DNA of 64,000 nt from Acinetobacter sp. HY1485 (GTDB taxonomy: Bacteria > Pseudomonadota > Gammaproteobacteria > Pseudomonadales > Moraxellaceae). Shown here piece by piece: positions 19,721-30,494 of this stretch. Where the stretch lies: NCBI RefSeq assembly GCF_027568475.1, contig NZ_JANKZG010000009.1, forward strand, positions 1 through 64,000, given 5' to 3'. The notes below the pieces were generated by a model. The model searched no databases and had not been told where the DNA came from. It saw only the letters and a list, made by a program, of their open reading frames with translations. The position numbers and the translations under genes are program-made. Every line of letters begins with the position of its first letter. The stretch's first letter is position 1.

Positions 19721-21600
19721 TATATCTCAATTTGACTTCCCATTTCCACCACACGGTTGGTTGGAATCAAGTAAAAGTCACTCACAGGACTGGTATTGCG
19801 GTACATCGAAATAAACAGTTTTTCACGCCACGGTGCCATACCATCACCCACAGTATGAATAAGACGATCACGCGAGATAAAGAAACTCATGTGCATCATA
19901 TCAAATTCAAAACCAAGCTCTTGATAAGCACGTTCTAACGCGACAGGTACATTGGGCTGATCTTTGAAACCATAGTAAATAAAAATACGGTAAAAACGTG
20001 GGTCTAATGTTTCAATCATTAAACGGTCTTTAGCATCAACATACGGCACATCTTGCGTAATTACCGTCACCATAATATTACGCTCATGCAGTACTTTATT
20101 ATGCTTAATATTATGCAACATGGCATGCGGCACAATATTAGGTGTACCTGTTAAAAAGATCGCCTCACCTGGCACATATTTTGTGTCATTGCTCATTGTG
20201 GCACTTTTAATAAAGAGGTCGAGTGGTAACGCATCTTTTTCTAAGCGATTGATTACAATGGCACGTCCATCTTTCCATGTCATCAATATGGTAAAAACAA
20301 CTGCACCAATTACGATAGGTACCCATCCACCTGCTACAATTTTTAACGACGTAGAAGCAACGAACATAAAGTCCATCAAGAAAAATGGAATCGCAAAGAG
20401 TGCAATTTTATACCAAGACCATTTCCAACCGCCGTATGCATAAGTGGTAATCAGTACCGTACCACATAGCATGGTCATGGTCACTGCAACACCATAGGCA
20501 CTGGCTAAATTGGCACTGTTATGAAACAGTAAAATAAGAATTAAAACAGAAACGTACAAAATCCAATTAATAAAAGGCAGATAAATTTGCCCTTGCTCTA
20601 CATCTGATGTGTGATGAACTTCTAAACGTGGCAAGTAACGTAACTGAATGGCTTGGTTTGCCATAGAAAATACGCCTGTAATCACTGCTTGAGAAGCAAT
20701 TACTGCCGCTGCTGTGGCAAGTCCAATCATAGGGTATAAGCCCCAACTTGGTACAAGCAAAAAGAAAGGATTGGTAATAGAGGCAGGATCACGAAGTAAC
20801 AATGCCCCTTGCCCTGCATAGTTTAAAAGTAAACATGGGCATACCACAAAAAACCATGCCATTTTGATTGGCATACGTCCAAAGTGTCCCATATCTGCAT
20901 ATAGTGCTTCACCACCTGTCATGGTTAGAACCACTGCACCCATCGTTAAAAAGGCCACCATAGGTTGATGTGCAATAAATTGAATTGCCCAATGTGGACT
21001 AATCATGGTCAGTACAAACGGCGTTTGGATAATACTCCATATGCCTGCTGCTGCAATAGACAAAAACCACAGTAACGTAATAGGTCCAAAAAATTTACCC
21101 ATCGTTGCCGTACCATGACGTTGTACTAAAAATAGCGCCGTCAAAATTCCTAAAGCAATTGGCATGAGCCATTTATTAAAGGCAGGTGTGGCGATACTTA
21201 GCCCTTCTACAGCAGAAAGTACAGAAATAGCGGGCGTGATAATCCCATCACCAAAAAAAAGTGATGCACCAATAAATCCAAGCGCAATCAGATAAATCTT
21301 TTTGTTTTGGGAGATTCGGCTTGTGCGTAAATTCAAAGCTAATAATGAAATAATACCACCTTCGCCATTGTTGTCTGCACGCATAATAATACTGACATAC
21401 TTTAAGCTAATTGAAAGTGTCATACACCAAAAAATGAGAGATAGAATCCCCATCACACTTTGATGACTAATACTTAAGTGTGTTGCTAAAAAGCATTCAC
21501 GTATGGCATAGAGCGGGCTTGTTCCAATATCGCCAAACACCACGCCTAGAGCAGCAAGGGTCACAGCGTGCATGGACACTTTTTTTGTAGAAGTTTGCAT
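19720..21600 (-). CDS. kup: Low-affinity potassium transporter Kup
   Basis: K+/H+ symporter of the inner membrane. With the start at 21600 the product is about 626 residues, the family length; the frame is open to 21642 but the extension is not typical. The N-terminus carries [16 protein letters not shown] (K+ transporter signature) followed by about twelve hydrophobic segments with [13 protein letters not shown], and a cytoplasmic C-terminal domain (about 460-626). No clear ribosome site precedes either start, so the exact start is uncertain. Confidence 0.93.
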   Translation of the reverse strand: MQTSTKKVSMHAVTLAALGVVFGDIGTSPLYAIRECFLATHLSISHQSVMGILSLIFWCMTLSISLKYVSIIMRADNNGEGGIISLLALNLRTSRISQNKKIYLIALGFIGASLFFGDGIITPAISVLSAVEGLSIATPAFNKWLMPIALGILTALFLVQRHGTATMGKFFGPITLLWFLSIAAAGIWSIIQTPFVLTMISPHWAIQFIAHQPMVAFLTMGAVVLTMTGGEALYADMGHFGRMPIKMAWFFVVCPCLLLNYAGQGALLLRDPASITNPFFLLVPSWGLYPMIGLATAAAVIASQAVITGVFSMANQAIQLRYLPRLEVHHTSDVEQGQIYLPFINWILYVSVLILILLFHNSANLASAYGVAVTMTMLCGTVLITTYAYGGWKWSWYKIALFAIPFFLMDFMFVASTSLKIVAGGWVPIVIGAVVFTILMTWKDGRAIVINRLEKDALPLDLFIKSATMSNDTKYVPGEAIFLTGTPNIVPHAMLHNIKHNKVLHERNIMVTVITQDVPYVDAKDRLMIETLDPRFYRIFIYYGFKDQPNVPVALERAYQELGFEFDMMHMSFFISRDRLIHTVGDGMAPWREKLFISMYRNTSPVSDFYLIPTNRVVEMGSQIEI

Positions 21601-21718
21601 AAAAAAACTACATTTTGAGTCTATATGGCGCAATCTTAGCACTAAGAAAATGCTTTTTCCTTAAATCTATTTTTTGTTCTTGGCATTGTGTTTTTTTTTC
21701 GTTATTATCTCGCCACTT

Positions 21719-21808
21719 GGTGAGGTGTCCGAGTGGCTTAAGGAGCACGCCTGGAAAGTGTGTATACGTTTGCGCGTATCGAGGGTTCGAATCCCTCTCT
21801 CACCGCCA
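21719..21808 (+). tRNA. tRNA-Ser (anticodon GGA)
   Basis: A 90-nt class II tRNA: acceptor GGTGAGG pairs with CCTCACC-like 3' arm (CTCACC), D-arm GTCCGAGTGGCTTAAGG, anticodon loop CTGGAAA with GGA at 21753-21755, long variable arm TATACGTTTGCGCGTATC, T-arm GGGTTCGAATCCC and an encoded CCA end. It reads UCC/UCU serine codons. It closely matches the bacterial tRNA-Ser(GGA) layout. Confidence 0.97.
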
Positions 21809-21817
21809 TATACTTAA

Positions 21818-21848
21818 AGGCTTAAACGAAAACGTTTGAGCCTTTTTT
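21818..21848. terminator. Terminator after tRNA-Ser
   Basis: AGGCTTAAACG pairs with CGTTTGAGCCT (one G-U) around AAA-type loop, followed by T6. It lies 10 bp after the tRNA and ends inside the stop codon of the convergent budA gene. Confidence 0.85.
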
Positions 21849-22554
21849 AATTCTCCGCTTGCTTAATATCAGCATCTAAATTTTCGTATTCTAAATTAGC
21901 TTGTAAAAATTCTTTTTGGGTAGGCAGTTTCATTTCTATATCTGCATAACATTGTATTTCACAAATACCCTGCTCTAGCTCTAAATCAAGCACATGCCCG
22001 CCATCTTGTTGCGCGTCATCAATAAAATGCACATGCAAACCTGCTACTGCCACACCTTGATACTGTTCTGGCGACCAAAAACCAATGAGGGTTCCTTTCA
22101 CATCATCTAAGGTTTCTTCGGTTTGGTTTTTAAATACTTCCGTCATAGGTGGATAAGGTTTTTTAAGCCCTGTTGGCGGTTGGCGTAATTTTATATGTTT
22201 AAAAGCGCCTTCAACTTTAAATCCAATAAATAGATTTTTTGTATTGGCTTGCTCTAATAAAAACGCCGTCAACTCGTCTTTATTTTTAAGATGTTGAAGT
22301 GACAGTTGTTCGGTAGGTTCAAACTGTGCCACCTGTGCAAAAGGGACAAGATCTGTATTTTGCATAATTTTCAATTTTTGATTTGCCGTTGCGGTATAAC
22401 AATCATCTGCTGTTAAAATCAACTCTCCTGCTAGACCGCACGTACAGCCAAGCCCTAAGTTGCCTGCTTTTTTGAGTTCTTCTACTGAGAAAAAACCATC
22501 ATATAGTCCAACAAGTAAGGCATTCATGGTCGAAAACTGTGTCATTTTTTTCAT
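21847..22554 (-). CDS. budA: Alpha-acetolactate decarboxylase
   Basis: Converts alpha-acetolactate to acetoin in the cytoplasm. The 235-residue product keeps the family landmarks: FSTMNALLVGLYDG at the N-terminus, the Glu of GELIL, KLRQPPTGLKKPYPPM with the active-site Arg region, and the zinc triad HVHFID...GGHVLDL. GGAG lies 7 bp before the ATG. No acetolactate synthase or butanediol dehydrogenase gene is adjacent, so its substrate must come from branched-chain amino acid synthesis or another locus. The symbol alsD is equally used. Confidence 0.88.
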   Translation of the reverse strand: MKKMTQFSTMNALLVGLYDGFFSVEELKKAGNLGLGCTCGLAGELILTADDCYTATANQKLKIMQNTDLVPFAQVAQFEPTEQLSLQHLKNKDELTAFLLEQANTKNLFIGFKVEGAFKHIKLRQPPTGLKKPYPPMTEVFKNQTEETLDDVKGTLIGFWSPEQYQGVAVAGLHVHFIDDAQQDGGHVLDLELEQGICEIQCYADIEMKLPTQKEFLQANLEYENLDADIKQAEN

Positions 22555-22659
22555 ATCATTCTCCTTTTTTATTATCTCAACAGGTCTTAGTGTTTGTTTC
22601 TATAGAAAGATCGTAACTTTCTATCTCAAGTCATTTTTCCATTTAATATATGCATCAAA

Positions 22660-22677
22660 TTGTCATTGAATTGTCAT
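22660..22677 (+). promoter_or_regulatory. PHO box (PhoB site) upstream of pit
   Basis: TTGTCAT-TGAA-TTGTCAT: two 7-bp direct repeats 11 bp apart, the exact spacing of the PhoB site (CTGTCAT-n4-CTGTCAT) with C to T in the first base of each half. It lies 52 bp before the PiT start, which suggests phosphate-starvation control. Confidence 0.75.
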
Positions 22678-22728
22678 ATATTCGTCGCAAACTCTGCCTA
22701 ATTTACATCACCTCGCGAATCTGACGGC

Positions 22729-24324
22729 ATGACCCAACAAGCTTCAATCGCCACACAAAACTCAAATGTAAACGCTAAAACCCCTCAGTGGTTTAAATTT
22801 GCATTTATCTCTGTTGTTCTTGCTTCTATTCTTTATATTGGTACGCAACTCACTGCCGACCTCTCACATGTTCCACCGTTAAGCGCATTTTCATTTGTAA
22901 TGTTAGGCGTTGCTCTTATCATTGCGCTGGGCTTTGAATTTGTAAACGGTTTTCACGATACAGCCAATGCCGTTGCAACCGTCATTTATACCAATGCCAT
23001 GCCTGCACCTGTCGCTGTAATGTGGTCAGGTTTCTTTAATTTTCTAGGTGTTTTAACGGCGAGTGGTATGGTGGCTTACGGCATCATTGCACTTTTACCT
23101 GTAGAGCTGATTTTGCATGTCAATAGTGGTGCAGGATTTGCAATGGTGTTTGCGCTTTTAATTGCTGCCATTATTTGGAATTTAGGCACATGGTTCTTTG
23201 GGATTCCTGCCTCTAGCTCACACACCATGATTGGTTCAATTATTGGTGTAGGGTTGATGAATCAATTTTTAAGTACCTCGCAAGGCGTCAGTGGCATTGA
23301 TGTTGATCAAATCTTTAAAGTTGCTAAAGCGTTATTCTTTTCGCCGTTAATTGGTTTTGGACTTGCAGCCATTGCTTTCATTGCTTTAAAAGTGGTGATG
23401 AGTCGTCGCAAACCGCAATTATTTGATGCACCTGATGGCAATAAACCACCCTCTTTTTTAGTACGTAGTTTACTCATTGCAACGTGTACAGGTGTGAGCT
23501 TTGCACATGGTTCTAACGATGGGCAAAAAGGTATGGGCTTAATCATGCTCATCCTCATTGGTATTGTGCCTCTTGCTTATTCTTTAAACAAAACAATGGA
23601 TTCAAGCGAAGTACAATCGTTTGCGGCTTTATCAGAAAAAACGGCGCATATTTTGGTTGCCAATCCCGACCAAATGCAAGACCAACAAGCACGCCAAGTA
23701 TTAACAACCTATATTCAGAACCATCAAAATAACGCACAAATTGTGCCTGCGGTGGCAGCTTTGTCTAACCATTTGGGACAAGCAGTTGCCAACTACGGCG
23801 GTATGGATAAAGTACCTGAAAAAGCAACTATTAACCTACGTAACGATATGTATTTAAGCAGTGCGAGCTTAAAAGCATTGGATAAAAGCCATCAGCTTCA
23901 ACTCAGTGCAAGCCAAAAAGCAACGGTGGATGACTACCGTAATAACTTAGACCGTGCAACACAGTACATTCCAACTTGGGTAAAAGTAGCGGTGGCACTA
24001 GCACTTGGTTTAGGCACAATGGTGGGTTGGAAGCGCATTGTAGTGACTGTTGGCGAACGTATTGGTAAAACACATTTAACTTATGGACAAGGCATGTCGG
24101 CTGAACTTGTGGCAATGGGAACCATCATTGCAGCAGATAAGTTTGGACTTCCTGTAAGTACTACGCACGTTTTAAACAGTGCTGTTGCAGGGACCATGAC
24201 TGCAAATAAATCGGGCTTACAATGGAGCACTATTAAAAGCATTTTAATGGCATGGGTACTTACGCTTCCATGTGCCATGATTTTATCTGCATCGTTATAT
24301 TGGTTGTTCTCACGCTTCGTTTAA
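22729..24324 (+). CDS. pit: Low-affinity inorganic phosphate transporter (PiT family)
   Basis: A 531-residue inner-membrane phosphate/cation symporter. Both halves of the PiT signature are present: [17 protein letters not shown] near residue 67 and [16 protein letters not shown] near 260, plus [14 protein letters not shown] in the C-terminal half. A cytoplasmic loop rich in Gln/Asn (about 295-405) separates the halves. It sits behind a PHO box. Its 3' end overlaps the convergent ybaK by 15 bp. Confidence 0.94.
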   Translation: MTQQASIATQNSNVNAKTPQWFKFAFISVVLASILYIGTQLTADLSHVPPLSAFSFVMLGVALIIALGFEFVNGFHDTANAVATVIYTNAMPAPVAVMWSGFFNFLGVLTASGMVAYGIIALLPVELILHVNSGAGFAMVFALLIAAIIWNLGTWFFGIPASSSHTMIGSIIGVGLMNQFLSTSQGVSGIDVDQIFKVAKALFFSPLIGFGLAAIAFIALKVVMSRRKPQLFDAPDGNKPPSFLVRSLLIATCTGVSFAHGSNDGQKGMGLIMLILIGIVPLAYSLNKTMDSSEVQSFAALSEKTAHILVANPDQMQDQQARQVLTTYIQNHQNNAQIVPAVAALSNHLGQAVANYGGMDKVPEKATINLRNDMYLSSASLKALDKSHQLQLSASQKATVDDYRNNLDRATQYIPTWVKVAVALALGLGTMVGWKRIVVTVGERIGKTHLTYGQGMSAELVAMGTIIAADKFGLPVSTTHVLNSAVAGTMTANKSGLQWSTIKSILMAWVLTLPCAMILSASLYWLFSRFV

Positions 24325-24780
24325 TATATCTGCAAATGTTGCCCCAAGCACTTGGCTTAAGTCTTGGGGTGCAAGTCCAATATCAAACCCGCGTTTTCCC
24401 CCACTCACATACATTTTGTCTTGCGCTCTAGCAGATATATCTATCACGGTTTTTAACCGTTTTTTTTGCCCCAATGGGCTAATACCACCCACCAAATAAC
24501 CTGTTAAACGTTCTGCATCTTGTGGTTGCGCCATATGTAATTTTTTACAGCCAAATATATGTGCCACTTTCTTTAAATTGAGTTGGTGATCTACAGGTAG
24601 GATTGCCACAAAGTACTGTTTATCATCTGTCACTAAAAGCGTTTTAAACACCTCTTTTGCTTGTAAACCTAATTTCTCTACGGCTTCTAAACCAAAATTT
24701 GTCACAGTTACATCGTGTTGATAATGATGCTCGGTATAGTTAATTTTTTTTGATTTCAATAATTTACAAGCAGGCGTCAT
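24310..24780 (-). CDS. ybaK: YbaK-family Cys-tRNA(Pro)/Cys-tRNA(Cys) deacylase
   Basis: Editing enzyme that hydrolyses cysteine wrongly attached to tRNA(Pro). The 156-residue product has the YbaK fold: [13 protein letters not shown], then [11 protein letters not shown] with the invariant catalytic Lys, [13 protein letters not shown] and the C-terminal [11 protein letters not shown]. The start at 24780 has AAAGGA upstream and gives the usual N-terminus; the frame is open 7 codons further. Confidence 0.9.
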   Translation of the reverse strand: MTPACKLLKSKKINYTEHHYQHDVTVTNFGLEAVEKLGLQAKEVFKTLLVTDDKQYFVAILPVDHQLNLKKVAHIFGCKKLHMAQPQDAERLTGYLVGGISPLGQKKRLKTVIDISARAQDKMYVSGGKRGFDIGLAPQDLSQVLGATFADILNEA

Positions 24781-24920
24781 ACATATTCCTTTGTTCACCA
24801 TTTAAGTATCTTACATCATACTTTTGGCTGATAAAATAATCGCCCTACACGCAAAATTTTCGAGTAAAATTCAATCTAGGATCTACAATAAAATGCCCAG
24901 TATTTGAAAAGAACTGATTT

Positions 24921-24960
24921 AAAGGGCAAATCATAGTAGAATTTGCCTTTTATTTTTTTT
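24921..24960 (+). terminator. Terminator-like hairpin in front of fruB (possible attenuator)
   Basis: GGCAAAT (24925-24931) pairs with ATTTGCC (24941-24947), followed by TTTTATTTTTTTT. It faces the plus strand only 50 bp before the fruB start and far (about 600 bp) from the end of pit, with convergent ybaK between. It may regulate fru transcription through the leader, or simply insulate the operon if the promoter lies downstream. Confidence 0.55.
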
Positions 24961-25010
24961 CAGCAAAGGCATCGCCTCACTCGACTTATGATGGTTTTCA
25001 AGGATTTTTT

Positions 25011-27863
25011 ATGTTAGCGCTAGATGTACAACATGTTCGAATGAATCAACATGCTGTTGATAAGGCTCAGGCGTTACAGTGTCTTGTTGATATTTTAGTA
25101 GAAGATCAACTCGTTACCCCTGAGTATATAGAAGGTTTAAAAGCACGCGAACAACAAAGTGCAACCTATCTTGGTCAAGGCATTGCAATTCCTCATGGCA
25201 CCCCACAATCACGACAATATATTTTAAAAACAGGTGTCCGACTTGCACACTTTCCTGAAGGTGTAGTGTGGGATGGGGAAAATAAGATTTATTTGGCAGT
25301 TGTTATTGCTGCAAAATCCGATGAGCATCTGCAAGTCTTACAAATCTTGACGCGTGCGCTAATTGATGATGTTTCCGACAGAGTAAAAAATGCGACCTCT
25401 GCCGAGCAAATCATCGAATTATTACAAGCTCAACCCCCTTCTTTAGCCCTTCACGAAAATCTCATTACCACGCAAGTACCCGCCCAAGATATAGAAGACC
25501 TTCTTTGGCATGGTACCCAACTGTTAAAACAACAAAAATTAGTTGAGTGTGGATTTTTAACGGCGCTAGACCCAAAACAAATGATTCATCTAGGTGAAGA
25601 TATTTGGTCAATTACAGCAAGCCAACATGTGTTAAGCCCTGCGGTGAGTATTGTTAAAGCAGAAGAACCTTTAACCTATAACAACAAGCCACTTGGCACA
25701 CTGCTTTGTATTGCAAGCAACGATCAGCTTGATATGACGCAGTTTAACCGTTTGATGGATATTTTATTTGATCCTGCAAAACTGCAACAGTTAAACCAAG
25801 AACAAGATAGCCACCAAATTGCACAAATGATTGGTGCAGAAATTATTCCTGATTGGCCAGCACGTACTGTGGTACTTGCCAATGCACACGGCTTACATGC
25901 TCGTCCTGCAACGCAACTTGTCAATATCAGCAAAACCTTTAAAGGTGATATTCAAGTCTGTGCAGATGACGGTACATTTGTATCAGCAAAAAGTTTAACC
26001 AAGTTATTGTCAATGGGTTGTAAGCGTGGGCAAGTGCTTAAGTTTATTGCAGAACCTAACACAGATGCCGTAGAAGGTTTAGAGCAAATCATTGCAGCTG
26101 TTAAAGCAGGTTTAGGCGAAGAAGTTGAACCGATTGACGATCAAGCACCAAAGCAAGAACCACAAGAAGATGTTTTAACATTTGAACAAAGCGTTAATGC
26201 CAACGGAAACAAAACAGGTATTCCCGCTTCGGCAGGTTTAGCATTTGGTCCTGCACATGTGGTTAAACCACGCGAGTTTAACTATGACCGTCACGGTAGC
26301 AGTGTAAAAGCCGAAACCGATAAGCTCCAAAAAGCCATTGAACAAGTTAAAGAACATATTCGTCAGTTTATTGGTACTACCAAAGTAGAAGCCATTAAAC
26401 AAATTTTCATGGCACATCTAGAAATGCTAGATGACCCTGATCTTATTCAAAACGTCCATAAAGGTTTAAAACAAAACCTCTCTGCCCCTGCTGCTTGGCA
26501 TGAGTACATTGAAAGTGCAGCCAAAGCACAAGAAGCTCTTAAAGACCATTTACTTGCAGAGCGTGCAGCCGATTTACGTGATATTGGCGAACGTGTGTTG
26601 GCTGTACTTTGTGGCGTACCTGATGTGGTAGAACCAGAAGCACCGTATATTTTAATTATGCACGATGTGGGCCCGAGTGATGTTGCACGTTTAAACAAAG
26701 ACCGTGTGGCGGGGATTTTAACTGCAGTCGGTGGGGCAAGTGCGCATAGTGCAATTGTGGCACGTGCATTGGCTATTCCTGCTGTCGTAGGTGCAGGTGC
26801 AGAAGTTCTCAAAATTGAGAGTAACACCACTGTTTTAATTAATGGTGATAACGGCGAATTTATTGCAAATCCTGAACAAAGCTTAATTGACCACGCCATT
26901 GAAGAACGTGAACGTCAACGCCTAATCCGTATAGAAGCAGAAAAACACAGCATGGAACCTGCCATTACTTTAGATGGTCATCAGGTTGAGATTGCTGCCA
27001 ACATTGGTAAAGTTGATGCCACTAAAAAAGCCGTAGAATGTGGTGCAGAAGCGATTGGACTACTGCGTACAGAACTTGTGTTTATGGCACATAAAAGTGC
27101 GCCAAACGAAGAAGTCCAAGAAGCCGATTACCGTGTGGTATTAGATGCTTTAGAAGGTCGCCCTGTGGTGGTACGTACCCTTGATGTAGGTGGTGACAAA
27201 CCATTACCATACTTACCCATTGCACCTGAAGAAAACCCGTTCTTGGGTATTCGTGGTATTCGTTTAACTTTGCGTAAACCTGAATTGTTGCGTCAACAGC
27301 TAACCGCTTTACTTAAAGCAGCCGATGACCGCCCATTACGTATTATGTTCCCAATGATTGGGCGTGTAGAAGAATGGCGTGCAGCAAAAGCCATTTTAGA
27401 TGAAGTACGCGAACAATACCCAACTAATAACCTTGAAGTGGGTATTATGATTGAAGTACCTGCAGCAGCCCTACTTGCGCCAATTTTGGCACAAGAAGTT
27501 GACTTCTTTAGTGTGGGTACCAATGACTTGACCCAATACACTATGGCAATTGACCGTGGTCATCCTCAACTTTCAGCCGAGGCAGATGGTTTACACCCAA
27601 GTGTATTGTTACTCATTGATCTAGCTGTTCGTGCAGCACATCAATATGGTAAATGGGTCGGTGTTTGTGGTGAGTTGGCAGCAGATCCAAAAGCTGTACC
27701 TGTACTCATGGGCTTAGGGGTAGACGAACTAAGTATGTCAGCTACCAGCATTCCTTTAGTTAAAGCACAAATTCGTAAACTTAACTTTACAGAATGCCAA
27801 AAAATTGCACAGCAAGCACTTCACTGCGACAGTGCAACAGCCGTACGTGAATTAGGGGAATAA
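25011..27863 (+). CDS. fruB: Fructose PTS multiphosphoryl transfer protein (IIA-HPr-EI)
   Basis: A 950-residue fusion that carries phosphate from PEP to the fructose permease. Domains in order: EIIA-Fru (about 1-145, active His62 in GIAIPHGT), a linker region, HPr (about 284-370, active His in GLHARPAT), and Enzyme I (about 400-950) with phospho-His motif GGASAHSAIVAR near 578, DVGGDKPLPYL and the PEP-site IMIEVPAAAL. All phosphoryl-relay residues are present, so the system needs no separate PtsH/PtsI. First gene of fruBKA; AGGA precedes the ATG. Confidence 0.96.
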   Translation: MLALDVQHVRMNQHAVDKAQALQCLVDILVEDQLVTPEYIEGLKAREQQSATYLGQGIAIPHGTPQSRQYILKTGVRLAHFPEGVVWDGENKIYLAVVIAAKSDEHLQVLQILTRALIDDVSDRVKNATSAEQIIELLQAQPPSLALHENLITTQVPAQDIEDLLWHGTQLLKQQKLVECGFLTALDPKQMIHLGEDIWSITASQHVLSPAVSIVKAEEPLTYNNKPLGTLLCIASNDQLDMTQFNRLMDILFDPAKLQQLNQEQDSHQIAQMIGAEIIPDWPARTVVLANAHGLHARPATQLVNISKTFKGDIQVCADDGTFVSAKSLTKLLSMGCKRGQVLKFIAEPNTDAVEGLEQIIAAVKAGLGEEVEPIDDQAPKQEPQEDVLTFEQSVNANGNKTGIPASAGLAFGPAHVVKPREFNYDRHGSSVKAETDKLQKAIEQVKEHIRQFIGTTKVEAIKQIFMAHLEMLDDPDLIQNVHKGLKQNLSAPAAWHEYIESAAKAQEALKDHLLAERAADLRDIGERVLAVLCGVPDVVEPEAPYILIMHDVGPSDVARLNKDRVAGILTAVGGASAHSAIVARALAIPAVVGAGAEVLKIESNTTVLINGDNGEFIANPEQSLIDHAIEERERQRLIRIEAEKHSMEPAITLDGHQVEIAANIGKVDATKKAVECGAEAIGLLRTELVFMAHKSAPNEEVQEADYRVVLDALEGRPVVVRTLDVGGDKPLPYLPIAPEENPFLGIRGIRLTLRKPELLRQQLTALLKAADDRPLRIMFPMIGRVEEWRAAKAILDEVREQYPTNNLEVGIMIEVPAAALLAPILAQEVDFFSVGTNDLTQYTMAIDRGHPQLSAEADGLHPSVLLLIDLAVRAAHQYGKWVGVCGELAADPKAVPVLMGLGVDELSMSATSIPLVKAQIRKLNFTECQKIAQQALHCDSATAVRELGE

Positions 27864-27864
27864 C

Positions 27865-28791
27865 ATGGCGAAAATTCTAACAATTACGCTTAACCCTGCC
27901 ATTGATGTAACGGTTGAGCTTGATACCCTCAATATTGGTGAGGTCAATCGCCAAAAAGCATCGCAAAGCCATGCAGCGGGTAAAGGTTTAAACGTTGCAC
28001 AAGTACTGCGTGACTTAGGACACGACCTTGTCGTAAGTGGCTTTTTAGGACAAGGGAATCGTCAGATCTTCGATCAGCATTTTGAAGAACAAAGTTTTGA
28101 TAATCAGTTTATTTATGTAGAAGGCGAAACTCGTCAAAACATTAAAGTGGCTGAAAGTTCAGGACGTATGACCGACATTAATGGCAAAGGCTTTTGGGTA
28201 AGTGAGGAAGCAAAACAAGCACTTAAACAAAAACTTGAGAATATTCAAGTTGATGCGGTGGTAATTTCAGGCAGTTTGCCTCAAAACTTCTCCGTACAAG
28301 AATTTGCAGACCTCATTACATGGTTTAAACAACAAGGGCATAAAGTAGCGGTAGACACCAGTGGTCAAGCACTTGAAGCTGCTATTACAGTAAATCCTTG
28401 GTTAATTAAGCCAAATACCGACGAGCTGACAGAAACTTACCACTTACCTGCAACCACATTTGCCGAACAACAGGCAATTTTTGCAAAACAACAAACGCAA
28501 ATTGAAAATATTGTCGTATCTATGGGCGAGCACGGCGTAAACTGGTTACGTAAAACAGATTCAATGCATGCCTCTGCACCTAAAGTAACAGTCAAAAGTA
28601 CCGTCGGTGCAGGTGACTCTATGGTGGCAGGTATGGTGCATGGTTTACTCAGCCAACATACACCTCAAGAAACTCTACAAACTGCAACGGCAATTGCAAG
28701 TAATGCAGTCACACAAATCGGCTTTCAATTACCCCCTCTTTCTACAATCGAAGATTTGAAGCAACAAATCTCCATTAGCTCACTGGGTTAA
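27865..28791 (+). CDS. fruK: 1-Phosphofructokinase
   Basis: Phosphorylates fructose 1-phosphate to fructose 1,6-bisphosphate. The 308-residue PfkB-family protein begins ILTITLNPAIDVTVEL, has the SHAAGKGLNVAQVLRDLG substrate motif and the catalytic VGAGDSMVAGMVHG near residue 248. It starts 2 bp after fruB. Confidence 0.95.
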   Translation: MAKILTITLNPAIDVTVELDTLNIGEVNRQKASQSHAAGKGLNVAQVLRDLGHDLVVSGFLGQGNRQIFDQHFEEQSFDNQFIYVEGETRQNIKVAESSGRMTDINGKGFWVSEEAKQALKQKLENIQVDAVVISGSLPQNFSVQEFADLITWFKQQGHKVAVDTSGQALEAAITVNPWLIKPNTDELTETYHLPATTFAEQQAIFAKQQTQIENIVVSMGEHGVNWLRKTDSMHASAPKVTVKSTVGAGDSMVAGMVHGLLSQHTPQETLQTATAIASNAVTQIGFQLPPLSTIEDLKQQISISSLG

Positions 28792-28795
28792 GATA

Positions 28796-30481
28796 ATGAA
28801 AAAACATATTTTATTTGTCCCAAATAGTCCTGAGCAACCTGTCAATGCTTTAATTTTGGCACGTAAGCTAGCAAATGTTGCTTCAACACTGGGATACGAA
28901 AGCGAAGTTGCTGCATCTGGTACAGATGCAAGCCAAAGCACTGCCGATATTATTATTGCTATTGGACAGCGCCTCAATCTTACAGATAAAGATGTGCGTG
29001 TGATTGGGCTTAACCAAGCACAAAATGATGGCACAGAAACACTACAGGCAGCACTTGATAAAACCGTACAAGAAGATGCTGCAGAAACAAGTACAAGCGC
29101 AACGCGTTTTGTTGCGATTACGGCTTGTCCAACAGGGGTTGCACATACGTTTATGGCCGCCGAAGCACTGCAACAAGGTGCTGCAAAACATGGCTATACC
29201 ATTGATGTAGAAACACAAGGCTCAGTGGGTGCAAAAAATATTTTAACCCCTGAAAGCATTGCCGCAGCAGATGTTGTTATTTTAGCCACAGATATTGAAG
29301 TGAACACAGATCGTTTTGTAGGTAAACGTGTGTACCGTTGTGGTACAGGCTTTGCACTTAAACAAACCGACAAAGCATTTGAAGCTGCCATTAAAGAAGC
29401 GAAAGTACTTGATGGCAACACTCAAGCAAGTTCAAACAGCTCAGAAAAAGACGAAAAAGTTGGTATATATAAGCATCTGCTCACAGGTGTTTCTTACATG
29501 CTTCCAATGGTGGTCGCAGGTGGTTTGCTTACTGCTCTTTCTTTTTGTTTTGGTATTGAAGCATTTAAAGAAGTCGGTAGTTTAGCAGCTATTTTAAAAG
29601 ACATTGGTGGCGCAGCTTTCTTACTAATGGTACCAATGTTTTCAGGCTATATTGCCTATTCAATTGCAGACCGTCCAGGGCTTACTCCAGGTTTAATTGG
29701 TGGTATTTTAGCAACCAATTTACAAGCAGGCTTTTTAGGTGGGATTGTATCGGGCTTTTTAGCAGGTTACATTGCCTTATTTATTGCCAAAAAATTAAAA
29801 CTTCCAACCAGTTTAGAAGCACTTAAACCAATTTTACTCATTCCTTTGCTTTCTAGCTTAATTGTTGGTTTGCTTATGTACTACGTGATTGGTACACCTG
29901 TTGCTCATATTTTTGAAGCCATGAAAGATTTCTTAAATAATATGGGAACAACGAATGCTGTTTTAATGGGTGCTATCTTAGCAGGTATGATGTGTATTGA
30001 TTTAGGTGGCCCAATTAATAAAGCAGCCTATGCCTTTACGGTGGGACTACTAACAACGCACACGTATATGCCGATGGCAGCAACGATGGCAGGCGGTATG
30101 GTACCTGCAATTGGTATGGCAATTGCCACTTTCTTGGCAAAAAGTAAATTTGATGAAGCAGAACGTGGTGCAGGTAAAGCTGCTTTTGTTCTAGGCTTGT
30201 GTTTTATTTCAGAAGGTGCTATTCCATTTGCAGCCAAAGACCCTGCACGTGTGATTGCAAGCTCAATTGTAGGTGGTGCAATTACAGGAGCTTTAGTTGC
30301 ACTTGCACACTGTGAACTACAAGCACCTCATGGTGGTGTATTTGTATTACTTATTCCAAATGCCGTGACTCATCCACTCATGTATTTAGGTGCTATTGCA
30401 GCCGGAAGTGTTACAACAGGCATTATTTATGCTTTCTTAAAGCAACGTCAGCCACAGCCTAGCGCAGTTACAACTCAATAA
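28796..30481 (+). CDS. fruA: Fructose PTS permease, IIB'-IIB-IIC
   Basis: Imports fructose as fructose 1-phosphate. The 561-residue protein has an N-terminal degenerate IIB' region (about 1-90), a IIB domain with phospho-Cys motif TACPTGVAHTFMAAEAL at about 108-124, and a IIC membrane domain (about 215-550) with GGPINKAAYAF and FISEGAIPFAAKDP. It follows fruK by 4 bp and ends the operon. Confidence 0.96.
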   Translation: MKKHILFVPNSPEQPVNALILARKLANVASTLGYESEVAASGTDASQSTADIIIAIGQRLNLTDKDVRVIGLNQAQNDGTETLQAALDKTVQEDAAETSTSATRFVAITACPTGVAHTFMAAEALQQGAAKHGYTIDVETQGSVGAKNILTPESIAAADVVILATDIEVNTDRFVGKRVYRCGTGFALKQTDKAFEAAIKEAKVLDGNTQASSNSSEKDEKVGIYKHLLTGVSYMLPMVVAGGLLTALSFCFGIEAFKEVGSLAAILKDIGGAAFLLMVPMFSGYIAYSIADRPGLTPGLIGGILATNLQAGFLGGIVSGFLAGYIALFIAKKLKLPTSLEALKPILLIPLLSSLIVGLLMYYVIGTPVAHIFEAMKDFLNNMGTTNAVLMGAILAGMMCIDLGGPINKAAYAFTVGLLTTHTYMPMAATMAGGMVPAIGMAIATFLAKSKFDEAERGAGKAAFVLGLCFISEGAIPFAAKDPARVIASSIVGGAITGALVALAHCELQAPHGGVFVLLIPNAVTHPLMYLGAIAAGSVTTGIIYAFLKQRQPQPSAVTTQ

Positions 30482-30494
30482 TTAAGTCTAATTA

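Noticed and set aside
20120..20443. 107-codon open frame opposite kup
   Set aside because: Antisense to a conserved membrane protein; no signals of its own.
26447..26899. 150-codon minus-strand open frame in fruB
   Set aside because: Antisense to Enzyme I coding sequence; composition mirrors fruB codon use.
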